Of a DNA stretch of 64,000 bases, positions 1-8,604 are shown piece after piece. The stretch is from JABJAG01 sp965222215 (GTDB taxonomy: Bacteria > Pseudomonadota > Alphaproteobacteria > UBA6615): positions 2,976,001-3,040,000 of the forward strand of contig OZ244931.1 in assembly GCA_965222215.1 (NCBI GenBank), read 5' to 3'. How positions within the stretch are numbered: position 1 is the first letter of the stretch; every line of letters starts with the position of its first letter. The translations under genes were made by a program, and so were the position numbers. The notes below the pieces were generated by a model, which was not told the origin of the DNA, did not search any database, and saw only the letters and a list, made by a program, of their open reading frames with translations.

Positions 1-327
1 CTGCACCACCGGATCGCCCCAGCGAATCAGCACGTCGGCGCTGTAGCCCGGCGCGACGTGGTGGGTCTCATCGACCCCGTGCTCGATCTCGTCGAACCTG
101 AACGGGGCGGCGGCAACCGCGGCAGCACGCGACACGAGGCTTTCCAGCGGCGTGGCGATGGCGGTGATTGCGGCGACGGCGGTCATGCCGCGAAGCATCC
201 CGCGGCGCGAATAGCGGGCCTGCACCACATCACCGAATGTATCGGTAGCGGATTCGTTGACGGGAACATCTTCTGACGCTTCGAACGCCTCGGCGCGGGT
301 CGAAAAATCGTCGGTCAGAGAGGACAT
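1..327 (-). CDS. PhoX/DUF839 family alkaline phosphatase, N-terminal part
   Basis: Only the first 109 residues are in the window; the gene continues beyond the left edge. The product begins MSSLTDDFSTRAEAF and has a twin-arginine-like segment, YSRRGMLRGM, near residue 40, followed by an Ala/Ile-rich hydrophobic stretch that fits a Tat signal. It then runs into APGYSADVLIRWGDPV, which I recognise as the start of the mature PhoX domain (DUF839). PhoX enzymes are Ca/Fe-dependent phosphomonoesterases exported folded through Tat to scavenge phosphate. The ATG at 327 is the only sensible start. A Pho-box-like sequence lies about 70 bases upstream. The family call is fairly safe; activity as a phosphatase is inferred because the catalytic part is not visible. 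Confidence 0.8.
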   Translation of the reverse strand, partial: MSSLTDDFSTRAEAFEASEDVPVNESATDTFGDVVQARYSRRGMLRGMTAVAAITAIATPLESLVSRAAAVAAAPFRFDEIEHGVDETHHVAPGYSADVLIRWGDPVVQ

Positions 328-393
328 CGGCTACTCCATGTGCGGGTTTTCACTTGTCGACGGCCTGGATAACCCCGCGAACCGAAAGCGAAC

Positions 394-411
394 GTGACAC
401 AACAGAGACAA
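394..411 (-). promoter_or_regulatory. possible PhoB box upstream of phoX-like gene
   Basis: On the minus strand two heptamers, TTGTCTC and GTGTCAC, are separated by TGTT. They match the classical CTGTCAT-N4-CTGTCAT Pho box at 9 of 14 positions with exact 4-base spacing. The site ends 67 bases before the start codon. The match is imperfect and no clear -10 sits at the usual distance, so this is suggestive only. Confidence 0.35.
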
Positions 412-438
412 ATCCATGAATCGACCCATGGCCACCAT

Positions 439-476
439 AAAAAAAACGGCAGGACGCTTTGGCGTTCCTGCCGTTT
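439..476 (-). terminator. Rho-independent terminator
   Basis: An inverted repeat (AAACGGCAGGA at 444-454, TCCTGCCGTTT at 466-476, with extra CGC/GCG pairing inside) is followed on the minus strand by a run of eight T residues (A-tract 439-446 on the plus strand). This is a textbook intrinsic terminator. It lies about 180 bases downstream of the photolyase stop and would separate that transcript from the phoX-like gene. Confidence 0.85.
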
Positions 477-657
477 CGATGGTGCTGCCGACTGTTGGAG
501 GGCGCGGCGGCAGCGATGGAGGTGGACGTCTCCAATGAATAGACAGTTACGTTTCGCACGCATCTATCCAGTGCCCTCCATGTAGCGCGTGCGTATGGGA
601 CGCGGGTGTCGGCGGCGTGACAATTCGGTGACATGCTGCGTTTCACCGCATAAATCG

Positions 658-2106
658 TCAGCCGTCGCCCTTGATTTCGCCATACGCGTCCAGCGCCCGC
701 TGTCGCGCCGCGGCATGATCGACGATCGGCGACGGGTAGTCGTCACCCAATACGACGCCGGCTTCCGCAAGCACCTCGTCGGGCGCCTCCCAGGGCTTGT
801 GAATCCACTTCGCCGGCATTTCGCCGAGTTCGGGCACCCAGCGGCGTACGTAGTCGCCTGCGGGATCGAATTTCTCACCCTGGGAAATCGGATTGAAGAT
901 CCGGAAAAACGGCGCAGCGTCCGCGCCCGACCCGGCCACCCACTGCCAGTTGCCCGCATTGTTGGCGAGACTGGCATCCACCAGCGTATCCCAGAACCAC
1001 GCTTCGCCGTCGCGCCAGTGCACGCGCAGATCCTTGATGAGAAAAGAACCGACAATCATTCGGACGCGGTTGTGCATCCAGCCGGTCTGCCACAACTCCC
1101 GCATACCGGCATCGACGATAGGGAAGCCGGTCATTCCCTTTTGCCACGCGGCGAGACCTTTCGGGTTGTCGGCCCAGGGGAAACCGTCGAACTGCTCCTT
1201 CCAGTTGTCGGTGGCGATTTGTGGAAAGTGGAACAGCAGGTGGTGGTTGAAATCCCGCCAGGCGAGCTCGCGCAGCACGCTTTCCGCGCCCTTCGCGCGC
1301 GCGCCGCCTTCATCGAGCAGTTTCGAAGCCGCCCGCCAGACCTGGTGCGGCGAAATCTCGCCGAAATGCAGGTGGGGCGACAGGCGCGTCGTGCCGGCGC
1401 GGTCGGGCCGGTCCCGGTCTTCAGGATAATCGGCCACCGCATCGCCGAGAAACTGGGACATGCGGCCCCGCGCCGCGGCTTCACCGACCGACCAGAACTC
1501 ACGCAGGCCCCCTGCCCAGTCGGGTTTTGTCGGCAGCAGTTCCCACGACTCGAGGTCGTCGCTGTTCGCCGATTCTGCCGCATCCAGCTTCTCCGGAATC
1601 GAAGACAGCTGCGGCGGCCGATACAACTCGCGCAACCGCTTCCAGAACGGCGTAAACACCTTGTACGGCCCGCCCTGCCCGGTCTCGATCTGCCACGGCT
1701 CCAGCAAAAGCGATCCGTTGAAACTCTCAGCCTCCAGATCGTCCGCTTTCAGAGCGTCCTTGATGTCGGTGTCGCGCGCGACCGCCCAGGGTTCGTAGCA
1801 GCGGTTCCAGAACACCGCACCCGCGCCGGTCTCGTCGAGCACGTCGCGCAGTTCATCGGCCGACCTGCCGCGGCGAAGGGTCAGCGCCACGCCCCGGTCG
1901 CGCAAATCCGCCGTCAGGGATTCGAGGCTGTGATGGAGCCACCAGCGCGACGCCGCGCCATGGGCGCGGGTGCCGTCGGTCTCCTCGTCGAGGATGTACA
2001 GAGCCACCAGAGGCCGTTCGGCGTTCACCGCGGCGGCGAGCGCGGGGTTATCGGCAATGCGCAAGTCCTGACGAAACCAGACGATGGCGGGCGAAGTATC
2101 GGACAT
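658..2106 (-). CDS. phrB: deoxyribodipyrimidine photolyase (cryptochrome/photolyase family)
   Basis: 482 residues, typical of class I CPD photolyases, which use FAD and light to split UV-induced pyrimidine dimers. The N-terminal alpha/beta antenna domain starts SPAIVWFRQDLRIADNPAL (residues 5-23). The C-terminal FAD domain shows RLSPHLHFGEIS (241-252), the stretch ending GWMHNRVRM (about 328-350) and NNAGNWQWVAGSGADAAPFF (382-401). The start at 2106 is chosen because the family begins with this MSDT-SPAIVWFRQDLR arrangement; an in-frame ATG at 2151 would add 15 residues and overlap the upstream gene. Its neighbour upstream is the PdeM nuclease on the same strand, so the two may be co-transcribed. 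It could be a (6-4)- or CPD-type enzyme; the motifs favour CPD class I. Confidence 0.95.
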   Translation of the reverse strand: MSDTSPAIVWFRQDLRIADNPALAAAVNAERPLVALYILDEETDGTRAHGAASRWWLHHSLESLTADLRDRGVALTLRRGRSADELRDVLDETGAGAVFWNRCYEPWAVARDTDIKDALKADDLEAESFNGSLLLEPWQIETGQGGPYKVFTPFWKRLRELYRPPQLSSIPEKLDAAESANSDDLESWELLPTKPDWAGGLREFWSVGEAAARGRMSQFLGDAVADYPEDRDRPDRAGTTRLSPHLHFGEISPHQVWRAASKLLDEGGARAKGAESVLRELAWRDFNHHLLFHFPQIATDNWKEQFDGFPWADNPKGLAAWQKGMTGFPIVDAGMRELWQTGWMHNRVRMIVGSFLIKDLRVHWRDGEAWFWDTLVDASLANNAGNWQWVAGSGADAAPFFRIFNPISQGEKFDPAGDYVRRWVPELGEMPAKWIHKPWEAPDEVLAEAGVVLGDDYPSPIVDHAAARQRALDAYGEIKGDG

Positions 2107-2140
2107 GACGAAAACTCGTTGGTCTGTGTCGTTTTCTACG

Positions 2141-2875
2141 TCACGCCGCACGTTTCGGATCGGGAATCAGCTTATCGCGCCGAAACCCGAAAAGGCCGTG
2201 ACGCCCGATCATGAACACCTGAAAGTCACCCTTCAGCAACCCGGCGACGGTCGGCTCGCGCGCATTGAGCCCGCCGGCAAAGGCGCCAAACGCCGGCAGG
2301 ATCAAAAGCCGCCCGTCCGTCACGAAGCAACGGCCGGTAATTCGCCGCCCGCGCGCGCGCACCGCGGCCTTGGGGTGGTAGTGGCCGATAATCTCACCTG
2401 CGCTCAGCGTGGCGTCGGGACATGTCCCGACGTCGTGACGCAGCATGATGTCGCCGACCCGGAGCTCCTCGACCGCCGTGCCGCCATAGCCCTCGGGCGG
2501 GGCGGGGTCGTGATTACCCGCGATCCAGACCCACTCGCGCGCCGCGACCATCCGGGCCAGCCGGTTGCGGTCGGTTTCCGACATCCGGGCCTCGCCTGCC
2601 AGGTCGTGCAGGGTGTCGCCCAGGCACACGACGCGCGCCGGCGCGATCCGCCTGATGACCTTCTCCAGCCGCCGCAGGGTTTCCGCCGTGTCGTAGGGCG
2701 GCAGCATGGACTGCCCCCGCGCGGCGAATGCCGAGCCCTTCTCGAAGTGCAGGTCGGACACCAGCAGGTCGCCCGTATCCGGCAGCCATGCCGCACCCGA
2801 ATGGTCGAGCACGACGGTCTGCCCGGCGATGGTCACCGGAATGGTGGTACGGGCGGGTTGTTTCGCTGTCGTCAT
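2141..2875 (-). CDS. pdeM: ligase-associated DNA damage response phosphoesterase PdeM
   Basis: 244 residues. It has a calcineurin-like metallophosphoesterase fold: VSDLHFEKG (about 39-47), GDTLHD (86-91), GNHD (120-123) and GHYHP (164-168) give the usual two-metal ligand set. The DLHFEKG...LPPYDT pattern is characteristic of PdeM, the nuclease of the bacterial ligase-associated damage-response cluster, whose other members (helicase, MBL exonuclease, ATP-dependent ligase) are also in this window. The ATG at 2875 is chosen because homologous sequence begins there; the open frame extends further upstream without motif support. It is transcribed toward photolyase with a 34-base gap. A divergent secreted protein starts 97 bases away. 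Confidence 0.88.
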   Translation of the reverse strand: MTTAKQPARTTIPVTIAGQTVVLDHSGAAWLPDTGDLLVSDLHFEKGSAFAARGQSMLPPYDTAETLRRLEKVIRRIAPARVVCLGDTLHDLAGEARMSETDRNRLARMVAAREWVWIAGNHDPAPPEGYGGTAVEELRVGDIMLRHDVGTCPDATLSAGEIIGHYHPKAAVRARGRRITGRCFVTDGRLLILPAFGAFAGGLNAREPTVAGLLKGDFQVFMIGRHGLFGFRRDKLIPDPKRAA

Positions 2876-2972
2876 CCAGAAACTGCGAGGGCACATGATC
2901 ACAAATAGAGCGGCCAACATACATGCTAGGCTTTGCCGTGGAACCCGACTGATTGAACGCGCTGGGGACAAC

Positions 2973-3752
2973 ATGTCCGGACTGGAAATTCGACGCCGTG
3001 CCGCGTCACTGGGCGCTGCCCTGATCGCAGCATCGATGTTGGTGGGCAGCCCGATAAACGCCCAAACGGTGACCTTGTACGGTTTCGACGCGCTGGGCGG
3101 CACCTGGCTCGCATCCGACATCGCCTGGGCGGAGATCGACAATCAATGGCTCGCGGCCGCGAGCATCCGAATGGCCAAGTCTCCGAACCGGGGCCTCACG
3201 GCGCCCGAAATGTTGTCGGCCTTCTGCGATCAGATGCTCGAAATCAGGCCCGAGGCCCCCAACAAGAACATCGATCGCGACGACATGTTCCGTGTTGACC
3301 TGAAAATTCTGGGACCCGACAACCAGCCGCTCTGGCCCCGCGCCGTGCCAATCCCCGTTTCCGACGGTGCATGCCGGGTGAATGACGGATCGGAGAATTA
3401 TTTCCCCACCTATCCGGGCCGCCTTGAAGGCTATCGCTTTTTTCATATCGGTGTGCAGACCATCGAAAACGAGTCCCATCGGATGCAGATCATGTTCCAG
3501 CCGGACGAATCCGCAGGCATCGAGCCGGCGCAGTTCGATCCGGAACTTGCCTGCAACGCCACACTTGCAGACCCGTTGCTCGCCGACTTGCGGAAACTGG
3601 TCGAGCAACAGGCCGAGACCCGCAAGATCGAGCTTCAACGCGACAAGGTCGTCGTCGTGCTTGCAATAAAGCCGGAGCCGGGCACGAATTTCGGCGTGTT
3701 CGCGGGCAACGCCTTCGATACATCGTCCGGAGAGTGCGTCGAGGTGAACTAG
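2973..3752 (+). CDS. secreted protein of unknown function
   Basis: 259 residues. The start at 2973 gives a good Sec signal peptide: basic RRR at residues 7-9, a hydrophobic core AASLGAALIAASMLVG, and a likely signal peptidase I site after SPINA (cleavage before QTVTL). The mature part is hydrophilic and acidic with four Cys residues (in SAFCDQM, DGACRVN, LACNAT, SGECVEV) that could form disulfides in the periplasm. I do not recognise a domain. The in-frame region upstream of 2973 is antisense to pdeM and is not considered coding. It is divergent from pdeM and convergent with the helicase gene, whose stop is only 10 bases away. Confidence 0.7.
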   Translation: MSGLEIRRRAASLGAALIAASMLVGSPINAQTVTLYGFDALGGTWLASDIAWAEIDNQWLAAASIRMAKSPNRGLTAPEMLSAFCDQMLEIRPEAPNKNIDRDDMFRVDLKILGPDNQPLWPRAVPIPVSDGACRVNDGSENYFPTYPGRLEGYRFFHIGVQTIENESHRMQIMFQPDESAGIEPAQFDPELACNATLADPLLADLRKLVEQQAETRKIELQRDKVVVVLAIKPEPGTNFGVFAGNAFDTSSGECVEVN

Positions 3753-3762
3753 CCACCGCGGA

Positions 3763-6243
3763 TCACGCCGCGTCGAAGCCGAGTTCCCTGGTTCCTATAT
3801 TCTCCATCGCCTCCGAGATGAGGTCTTCCTCGGATTCGCCCAGCAGTTCGTCGAGGGCCGCGCCGTAGACGGCCTCGCGGCCGATCTCCAGCAACACCGG
3901 CACGGCCAGCGGCGAGACGCGGTCGAGGTGGCGGCGGGTGATTTTCCCCTTCACCCGGGCCAGCATGTCGGCGATGCGGCGTATGTCGGTCAGGCCCGAC
4001 GCGGCGTCGGCGCGGGTCGCGCGCAGCAGCACGTGGTTCGGCTCGTGGGTGCGCAGCACGTCGTAGATCAGGTCGGAATTGAAGGTGACCTGCTTGCGGG
4101 TCTTCTCCTCGCCCGGCTGGCGGCGCTGGATCAGCCCCGCGATCACCGCGACGTTGCGGAAGGTGCGCTTGAGCATCGAGGATTCCGCCATCCACGCCTC
4201 CAGATCGTCGCCGAGCATGTCCTCGTCGAACAGCGCGTCGAGGTCCGCCGCTTCCGCCGAGTGCATGCTCCAGATGCCGAGCACGTAGTCCGTCGCGACG
4301 AAGCCGAGCGGGTTCAGGCCCATGCGCTCCATCCGCCGGGTGAGCAGCATCCCGAGGGTCTGATGGGCGTTGCGCCCCTCAAAGCAGTAGGCGACGAGGT
4401 AGTGCTTGTCGGCGCGCGGGAAGGTCTCGACCAGCAGCCCGTCGCGCGGCGGCAGCAGCGAGCGCCAGCGCTGGACGTCGAGCCATTCGCGCACGAGGTT
4501 CGGGAGGTCCGACCATAGGGCGGGTTCGGACAGGATCGCGCGCACCCGTTCGGCAAGGTGGGTCGACAAAGGCAGCCGACCGCCCACATACGCAGGTACC
4601 GCAGGCGCGTCGCCGGAGCCGGGGCGTGTCACCACGTCGGTCTCGCGCACCTCGACGAACTCCAGCAGGCGTCCCGCAAAAACAAACGTGTCGCCCTCGG
4701 TCAGGTGGTTGACGAAATACTCCTCGACCTCGCCGAGCACACGGCCGCGACCCAACCGCACCTTGAGTGTCGGCGCCTCGACGATGGTGCCGACGTTCAT
4801 ACGGTAGTTGCGGCGCACGGTGTTCGACGCGATCTCGTAGAGGCCCGACGAGGTGCGGAACAGGCGCTGGAAACGCTCGTAGGCCCCGAGCGCATAGCCG
4901 CCCGTCGCCACGAACTCGAACACATCGTCGAAATCCCCGCGCGGCAGATCCGCATAGGGACCGGCGGTCCGCACCTGTTCGTAGAGCGCATCCCGGTCGA
5001 CCGGCCCGGCGCACGCCATGCCCAGAATGTGTTGCGCCAACACATCGAGACCGCCGGGCCGCGCGGGAACTCCGTCGAGCGTGTGTTCGCGGATCGCGTC
5101 CAGCGCGGCACGGCATTCCAGCACCTCGAAACGGTTGGCGGGCACGAGCACCGCCTCGCTGGGGCTGTCGATCCGGTGGTTGGCGCGGCCGATCCGCTGC
5201 AGCAGGCGGGTCGAGCCCTTCGGGGCGCCGATCTGGATCACCATGTCGACGGCGGCCCAGTCGACCCCGAGGTCGAGCGAGGACGTTGCGACCACGGCGT
5301 CGAGATCGCCGCGCACCATCGCGGCCTCGACCTTGCGGCGCTGTTCGACGGCAAGGCTGCCGTGATGCAGCGCGATCCGCAGGCTATCTTCGTTGAGCCG
5401 CCAGAGCTCCTGGAACACGATCTCCGCCTGGGCGCGGGTGTTCACGAACACCAGCGTGGTGCCGCCGCGCTTCAGCAGGTCGTAGACCTCCGGCACCGCG
5501 TGGGACCCCATATGACCGGACCAGGGCAGGCGCGCGGCGGTCCGCAACACGTCGACGCGCGGCTCCGCCCCGTCCGCGCCGAGGACCAGCCGCACGGCGT
5601 CAGCCTTGCCGGTGGGCGACAGCCAGCGGCGCAGCCGGTCCGGCTCGGCCACCGTGGCGCTCAGGCCGACGCGGCGCAGCCCCGGGGCCAGCGCGTGCAG
5701 CCGCGACAGGCCCAGCGACAGCAGGTCGCCACGCTTGTTGTCCTCGATGGCGTGGAGTTCGTCGACGATCACGCAACGCAGACCCGCGAAGATCTCCGGC
5801 GCGTCCTCGTAGGACAGCATCAGCGCCAGGCTTTCCGGCGTCGTCATCAGCATCTGCGGCGGCGAGGTGCGCTGGCGCGCGCGCTTGGCCTGGGGCGTAT
5901 CGCCGGTCCGGGTCTCGGCGCGGACCGGCAGGCCCATCTCCGCGATGGGCACGTCGAGGTTGCGGTGGATATCCACCGCCAGCGCCTTCAGCGGCGAGAT
6001 GTAGAGCGTGTGCAGGCCCTCATGCGCAACGTGCGCGTCGCCCGCCTCGATCAGGTCGACGAGGCTCGGCAGGAACCCGGCCAGGGTCTTGCCGCCGCCG
6101 GTCGGCGCGATCAGGAGCGTGGAGTCTCCGTCACGGGCGGCGTCCAGCATCGCAAGCTGGTGCGCATGGGGTGTCCAGCCGCGCGCTGCGAACCAGCCGG
6201 CCAGGGCGTCGGGCAAACGGATATCGGGAAGCGGCGCGCTCAC
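3763..6243 (-). CDS. ligase-associated DNA damage response DEXH-box helicase (Lhr-like)
   Basis: 826 residues with a GTG start at 6243, overlapping the stop of the upstream HIT gene by four bases (GTGA), which fixes this start. Superfamily 2 helicase motifs are clear: APTGGGKT Walker A (46-53), TTPESL (134-139), DELHAIEDN (161-169), SATVAEPDR, FVNTRAQAE and motif VI QRIGRANHRIDSPSEA. After the helicase core comes the winged-helix and Lhr-core region, then a C-terminal extension. The length and the ending match the ligase-associated helicase rather than full-length Lhr (about 1,500 residues). It is predicted to unwind or remodel damaged DNA with the ligase and exonuclease encoded divergently at 7579-10211. 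Confidence 0.93.
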   Translation of the reverse strand: MSAPLPDIRLPDALAGWFAARGWTPHAHQLAMLDAARDGDSTLLIAPTGGGKTLAGFLPSLVDLIEAGDAHVAHEGLHTLYISPLKALAVDIHRNLDVPIAEMGLPVRAETRTGDTPQAKRARQRTSPPQMLMTTPESLALMLSYEDAPEIFAGLRCVIVDELHAIEDNKRGDLLSLGLSRLHALAPGLRRVGLSATVAEPDRLRRWLSPTGKADAVRLVLGADGAEPRVDVLRTAARLPWSGHMGSHAVPEVYDLLKRGGTTLVFVNTRAQAEIVFQELWRLNEDSLRIALHHGSLAVEQRRKVEAAMVRGDLDAVVATSSLDLGVDWAAVDMVIQIGAPKGSTRLLQRIGRANHRIDSPSEAVLVPANRFEVLECRAALDAIREHTLDGVPARPGGLDVLAQHILGMACAGPVDRDALYEQVRTAGPYADLPRGDFDDVFEFVATGGYALGAYERFQRLFRTSSGLYEIASNTVRRNYRMNVGTIVEAPTLKVRLGRGRVLGEVEEYFVNHLTEGDTFVFAGRLLEFVEVRETDVVTRPGSGDAPAVPAYVGGRLPLSTHLAERVRAILSEPALWSDLPNLVREWLDVQRWRSLLPPRDGLLVETFPRADKHYLVAYCFEGRNAHQTLGMLLTRRMERMGLNPLGFVATDYVLGIWSMHSAEAADLDALFDEDMLGDDLEAWMAESSMLKRTFRNVAVIAGLIQRRQPGEEKTRKQVTFNSDLIYDVLRTHEPNHVLLRATRADAASGLTDIRRIADMLARVKGKITRRHLDRVSPLAVPVLLEIGREAVYGAALDELLGESEEDLISEAMENIGTRELGFDAA

Positions 6244-6653
6244 GCCGCCTCGAACGCCTCGCGCAGCGCCGACAGTCGCGCGTCCAGCTCGTCCTGTTCG
6301 TACCGTACCGCGGGGACCACCCCCCAGACCGGCTTCGGCCAGGCCGGATCCGTCTCGAAGCGCGCGATCACGTGGATGTGCAGCTGCGGAACCATGTTGC
6401 CCAGCGCCGCCACGTTGAGCTTGTCCGGCGAACACAGCGTCTCCAGCGCCCGGCTGGCCCGGACGATCTCACCGGTCGCCGCCGCGAGGTCGTCGGGCGG
6501 GAGGTCGTGCAGGTCGCGCAGCCCCGGCTTCGCCGGGACAAGGATCAGCCACGGATAGTTCGCGTCGTGCATGAGGAGGACGCGGCACAGCGGCCAGTCG
6601 GCCACCGCCACCGTGTCGGCCGCGAGTTGCGGGTGGAGTTCGAAACCGGACAT
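6240..6653 (-). CDS. HIT-family nucleotide hydrolase/transferase
   Basis: 137 residues. The histidine-triad segment reads QLHIHVIARFETDPAWPKPVWG (about 90-111). The first His of the classical HxHxH triad is Gln90, while the two following His (92 and 94) remain; the first of these is the nucleophile position. The family hydrolyses or transfers nucleoside monophosphates, including AMP from adenylated substrates. The stop overlaps the GTG of the helicase gene (GTGA), so the two are translationally coupled. This context suggests a role in handling 5'-adenylated DNA left by abortive ligation, in analogy with aprataxin, but that is inference. Confidence 0.85.
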   Translation of the reverse strand: MSGFELHPQLAADTVAVADWPLCRVLLMHDANYPWLILVPAKPGLRDLHDLPPDDLAAATGEIVRASRALETLCSPDKLNVAALGNMVPQLHIHVIARFETDPAWPKPVWGVVPAVRYEQDELDARLSALREAFEAA

Positions 6654-6736
6654 GCCGCCAGTTTAGCCTGCCCGGCCGCCGATCACATCCGTCCGCGCAG
6701 AATTGGAGAACTCTTCCGGCCGGCGGACACGACCGT

Positions 6737-7475
6737 CAACCCTCTCCGCCCTTCAGGGAGGAGAGGGTGGCGAGCGCCCGGGTCCGACCTTCGGTCGGCC
6801 AAAGGACAGGCTCCGCGAGCCGGGTGAGGTGGGTGGGTGCGGACGGGCGCAAGTCCCCGACCGGCTTGTACAAACCCCACCTCACCCCGACCCTCTCCTC
6901 CCCCCAACGGGGAGGAGAGGGAGAAGAAACAGCTGCTTTTCCAGAACCCGCAAACACGCCGCTCCGTCGTCGCGGAATGGACAGTTGAGCCGACCAGAGG
7001 GACCGCCACCGACCCTCTCCTCCCTGAAGGGAGGAGAGGGTGGCGAGCCCCCCGGGTCCGATCTTCGGTAGGCCCGAGGACAGGCTCCGCGAGCCGGGTG
7101 AGGTGGGTGGGGGCGGACGGGCGCGAGTCCTAAAAAGGCTTGTACAAACCCCACCTCACCCCGACCCTCTCCTCCCCCAACGGGGAGGAGAGGGAGAAGA
7201 AACAGCTGCTTTTCCAGAACCCGCAAACACGCCGCTCCGTCGTCGCGGAATGGACAGTTGAGCCGACCAGAGGGACCGCCACCGACCCTCTCCTCTCTGA
7301 AGGGAGGAGAGGGTGGCGAGCCCCCCGGGTCCGATCTTCGGTCGGCCCGAGGACAGGCTCCGCGAGCCGGGTGAGGTGGGTGGGTGGGTGGGTGCGGACG
7401 GGCGCAAGTCCCCGACCGGCTTGTACAAACCCCACCTCACCCCGACCCTCTCCTCCCCCACGGGGAGGAGAGGGA
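6737..7475. repeat. repeat family A: three tandem units of about 272 bp
   Basis: The space between the HIT and exonuclease genes (6654-7578, over 900 bases) is almost entirely a tandem repeat. Each unit opens with an inverted repeat around ACCCTCTCCTCCC / GGGAGGAGAGGGT and a GGGTGAGGTGGG tract. It continues to CCCACCTCACCCCGACCCTC and a second palindrome, CTCCTCCCC...GGGGAGGAG, then a spacer. Equivalent positions fall at 6740, 7013 and 7285, so the period is 273 then 272 bases. The third unit lacks the spacer. Related single copies occur at 12487 and 45628. No convincing gene is seen here; short open frames crossing it repeat with the unit. Confidence 0.9.
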
Positions 7476-7578
7476 GAAAAAGGTGCGCCACGCTGTATCG
7501 CCGGTGAAATTCTACCCCGTTCAACACGCACCGCCCGCAAGGCAATCCACGCGAGTCGTTCTAGCGTAGAATTCATCT

Positions 7579-8604
7579 ATGTCCCCTTCTGCGTCCCTAC
7601 GTCCCGAAGACTGGCTGCGCGTTACCGACGGCGGCCTGTATTGCGCGCCCGGCGATTTCCATATCGACCCGCCCGGGCCGGCGGACCGGGCCATCATCAC
7701 CCACGGCCACGCGGACCACGCGCGCCCGGGCCACAGGAAGGTGCTCGCGACGCCGGAAACCCTCGACATCATGCGGCACCGGATCGGGCCCGAGCGCATG
7801 GGCAGCGGGCAGGCGCTCGGGTACGGCGAATCTCTCGATATCGGCGACGTGACGCTGCGGCTGGTGCCGGCCGGGCACGTGCTGGGCAGCGCGCAGGTGG
7901 TCCTGGAGCATGCCGGCCAGCGCATCGTGGTGTCGGGGGACTACAAGCGCCGTGCGGACCCGACCTGCACCCCGTTCGAGGTGGTGACCTGCGACGTGTT
8001 CATCACCGAGGCGACGTTCGGGCTGCCGGTCTTCCGCCACCCCGATCCCGCCGGGGAGATCGACAAGGTGCGCCGCGCGCTGGCCCGCGACCCGGACGGC
8101 TGCGTGCTTGTGGGCGTTTACGCACTCGGCAAGGCGCAGCGGGTGATCCGGCTGCTGCGCGAGGCCGGCCACGACGCGCCGCTCTATATCCACGGCGCGC
8201 TGGAGGGGTTGTGCGACCTCTACGAACGCCACGGCGTCGCGCTGGGCGAACTGCGCCCGGCGACGAGCGCCGACGCGGACGAAATGCGCGGGCGCATCGT
8301 GCTCGCGCCGCCGTCGGCCGGGCGGGACCGCTGGGCGCGGCGGCTGCCGGACCCGGTGGTCGCCATGGCGAGCGGCTGGATGGGCGTGCGTGCCCGCGCC
8401 CGCCAGCGCGGCGCGGAACTGCCGCTGGTGATTTCCGACCATGCCGACTGGGACGAACTCACGCGGACCATTATAGATGTGGGAGCCGGGGAAATCTGGG
8501 TGACCCACGGCCGCGAGGACGCGCTGATCCACTATTGCGGGACCATCGGCGTGCGTGCCCGGGCGCTGTCTCTGGTCGGCCGCGAGGAGGAGGAAGGCGA
8601 ATGA
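7579..8604 (+). CDS. ligase-associated DNA exonuclease (MBL fold, beta-CASP-like)
   Basis: 341 residues. The metallo-beta-lactamase signature is THGHADHARPG (41-51), followed by LVPAGHVLGSAQV, VSGDYKRRADPTCTPFE and ITEATFG, the order expected of the exonuclease in the ligase-associated DNA-damage cluster. A later SDHADWDEL and WVTHGRED supply further metal and catalytic His/Asp positions. Its TGA overlaps the ATG of the ligase (ATGA at 8601-8604), so the pair is translationally coupled. By family it degrades or trims DNA ends before sealing. The start at 7579 lies about 100 bases after the family A repeat array, leaving a short AT-richer leader that probably contains the promoter. Confidence 0.92.
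   Translation: MSPSASLRPEDWLRVTDGGLYCAPGDFHIDPPGPADRAIITHGHADHARPGHRKVLATPETLDIMRHRIGPERMGSGQALGYGESLDIGDVTLRLVPAGHVLGSAQVVLEHAGQRIVVSGDYKRRADPTCTPFEVVTCDVFITEATFGLPVFRHPDPAGEIDKVRRALARDPDGCVLVGVYALGKAQRVIRLLREAGHDAPLYIHGALEGLCDLYERHGVALGELRPATSADADEMRGRIVLAPPSAGRDRWARRLPDPVVAMASGWMGVRARARQRGAELPLVISDHADWDELTRTIIDVGAGEIWVTHGREDALIHYCGTIGVRARALSLVGREEEEGE

Larger units (their letters stand above)
328..657. other. intergenic region between photolyase and phoX-like gene
   Basis: A 330-base space. It holds the terminator at 439-476 and the weak Pho-box-like site at 394-411. Between the terminator and the photolyase stop (477-657) I see no convincing coding frame or promoter. Short open frames here have no recognisable sequence or ribosome binding site. 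Confidence 0.6.

Noticed and set aside
350..646. 98-codon minus-strand frame near the photolyase end
   Set aside because: Crosses the intrinsic terminator and has no ribosome binding site or recognisable sequence.
589..2214. Long plus-strand open frame of 541 codons over the photolyase gene
   Set aside because: It is antisense to a gene with clear FAD motifs; its translation is Arg/Pro/His-rich and matches no family. This is a high-GC shadow.
4558..6558. Plus-strand open frame of 666 codons over the helicase and HIT genes
   Set aside because: Antisense to the helicase and HIT genes, whose motifs are clear and whose overlap is a normal GTGA. Low-complexity His/Arg/Gln translation.
6737..7475. 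Possible CRISPR array
   Set aside because: The repeated unit is about 272 bases, not 24-40 bases with unique spacers, and no cas genes are near.
7140..8600. N-terminal extension of the DNA ligase frame by 487 codons
   Set aside because: The extension runs through the repeat array and over the exonuclease in another frame; the ligase start at 8601 is fixed by ATGA overlap and family length.
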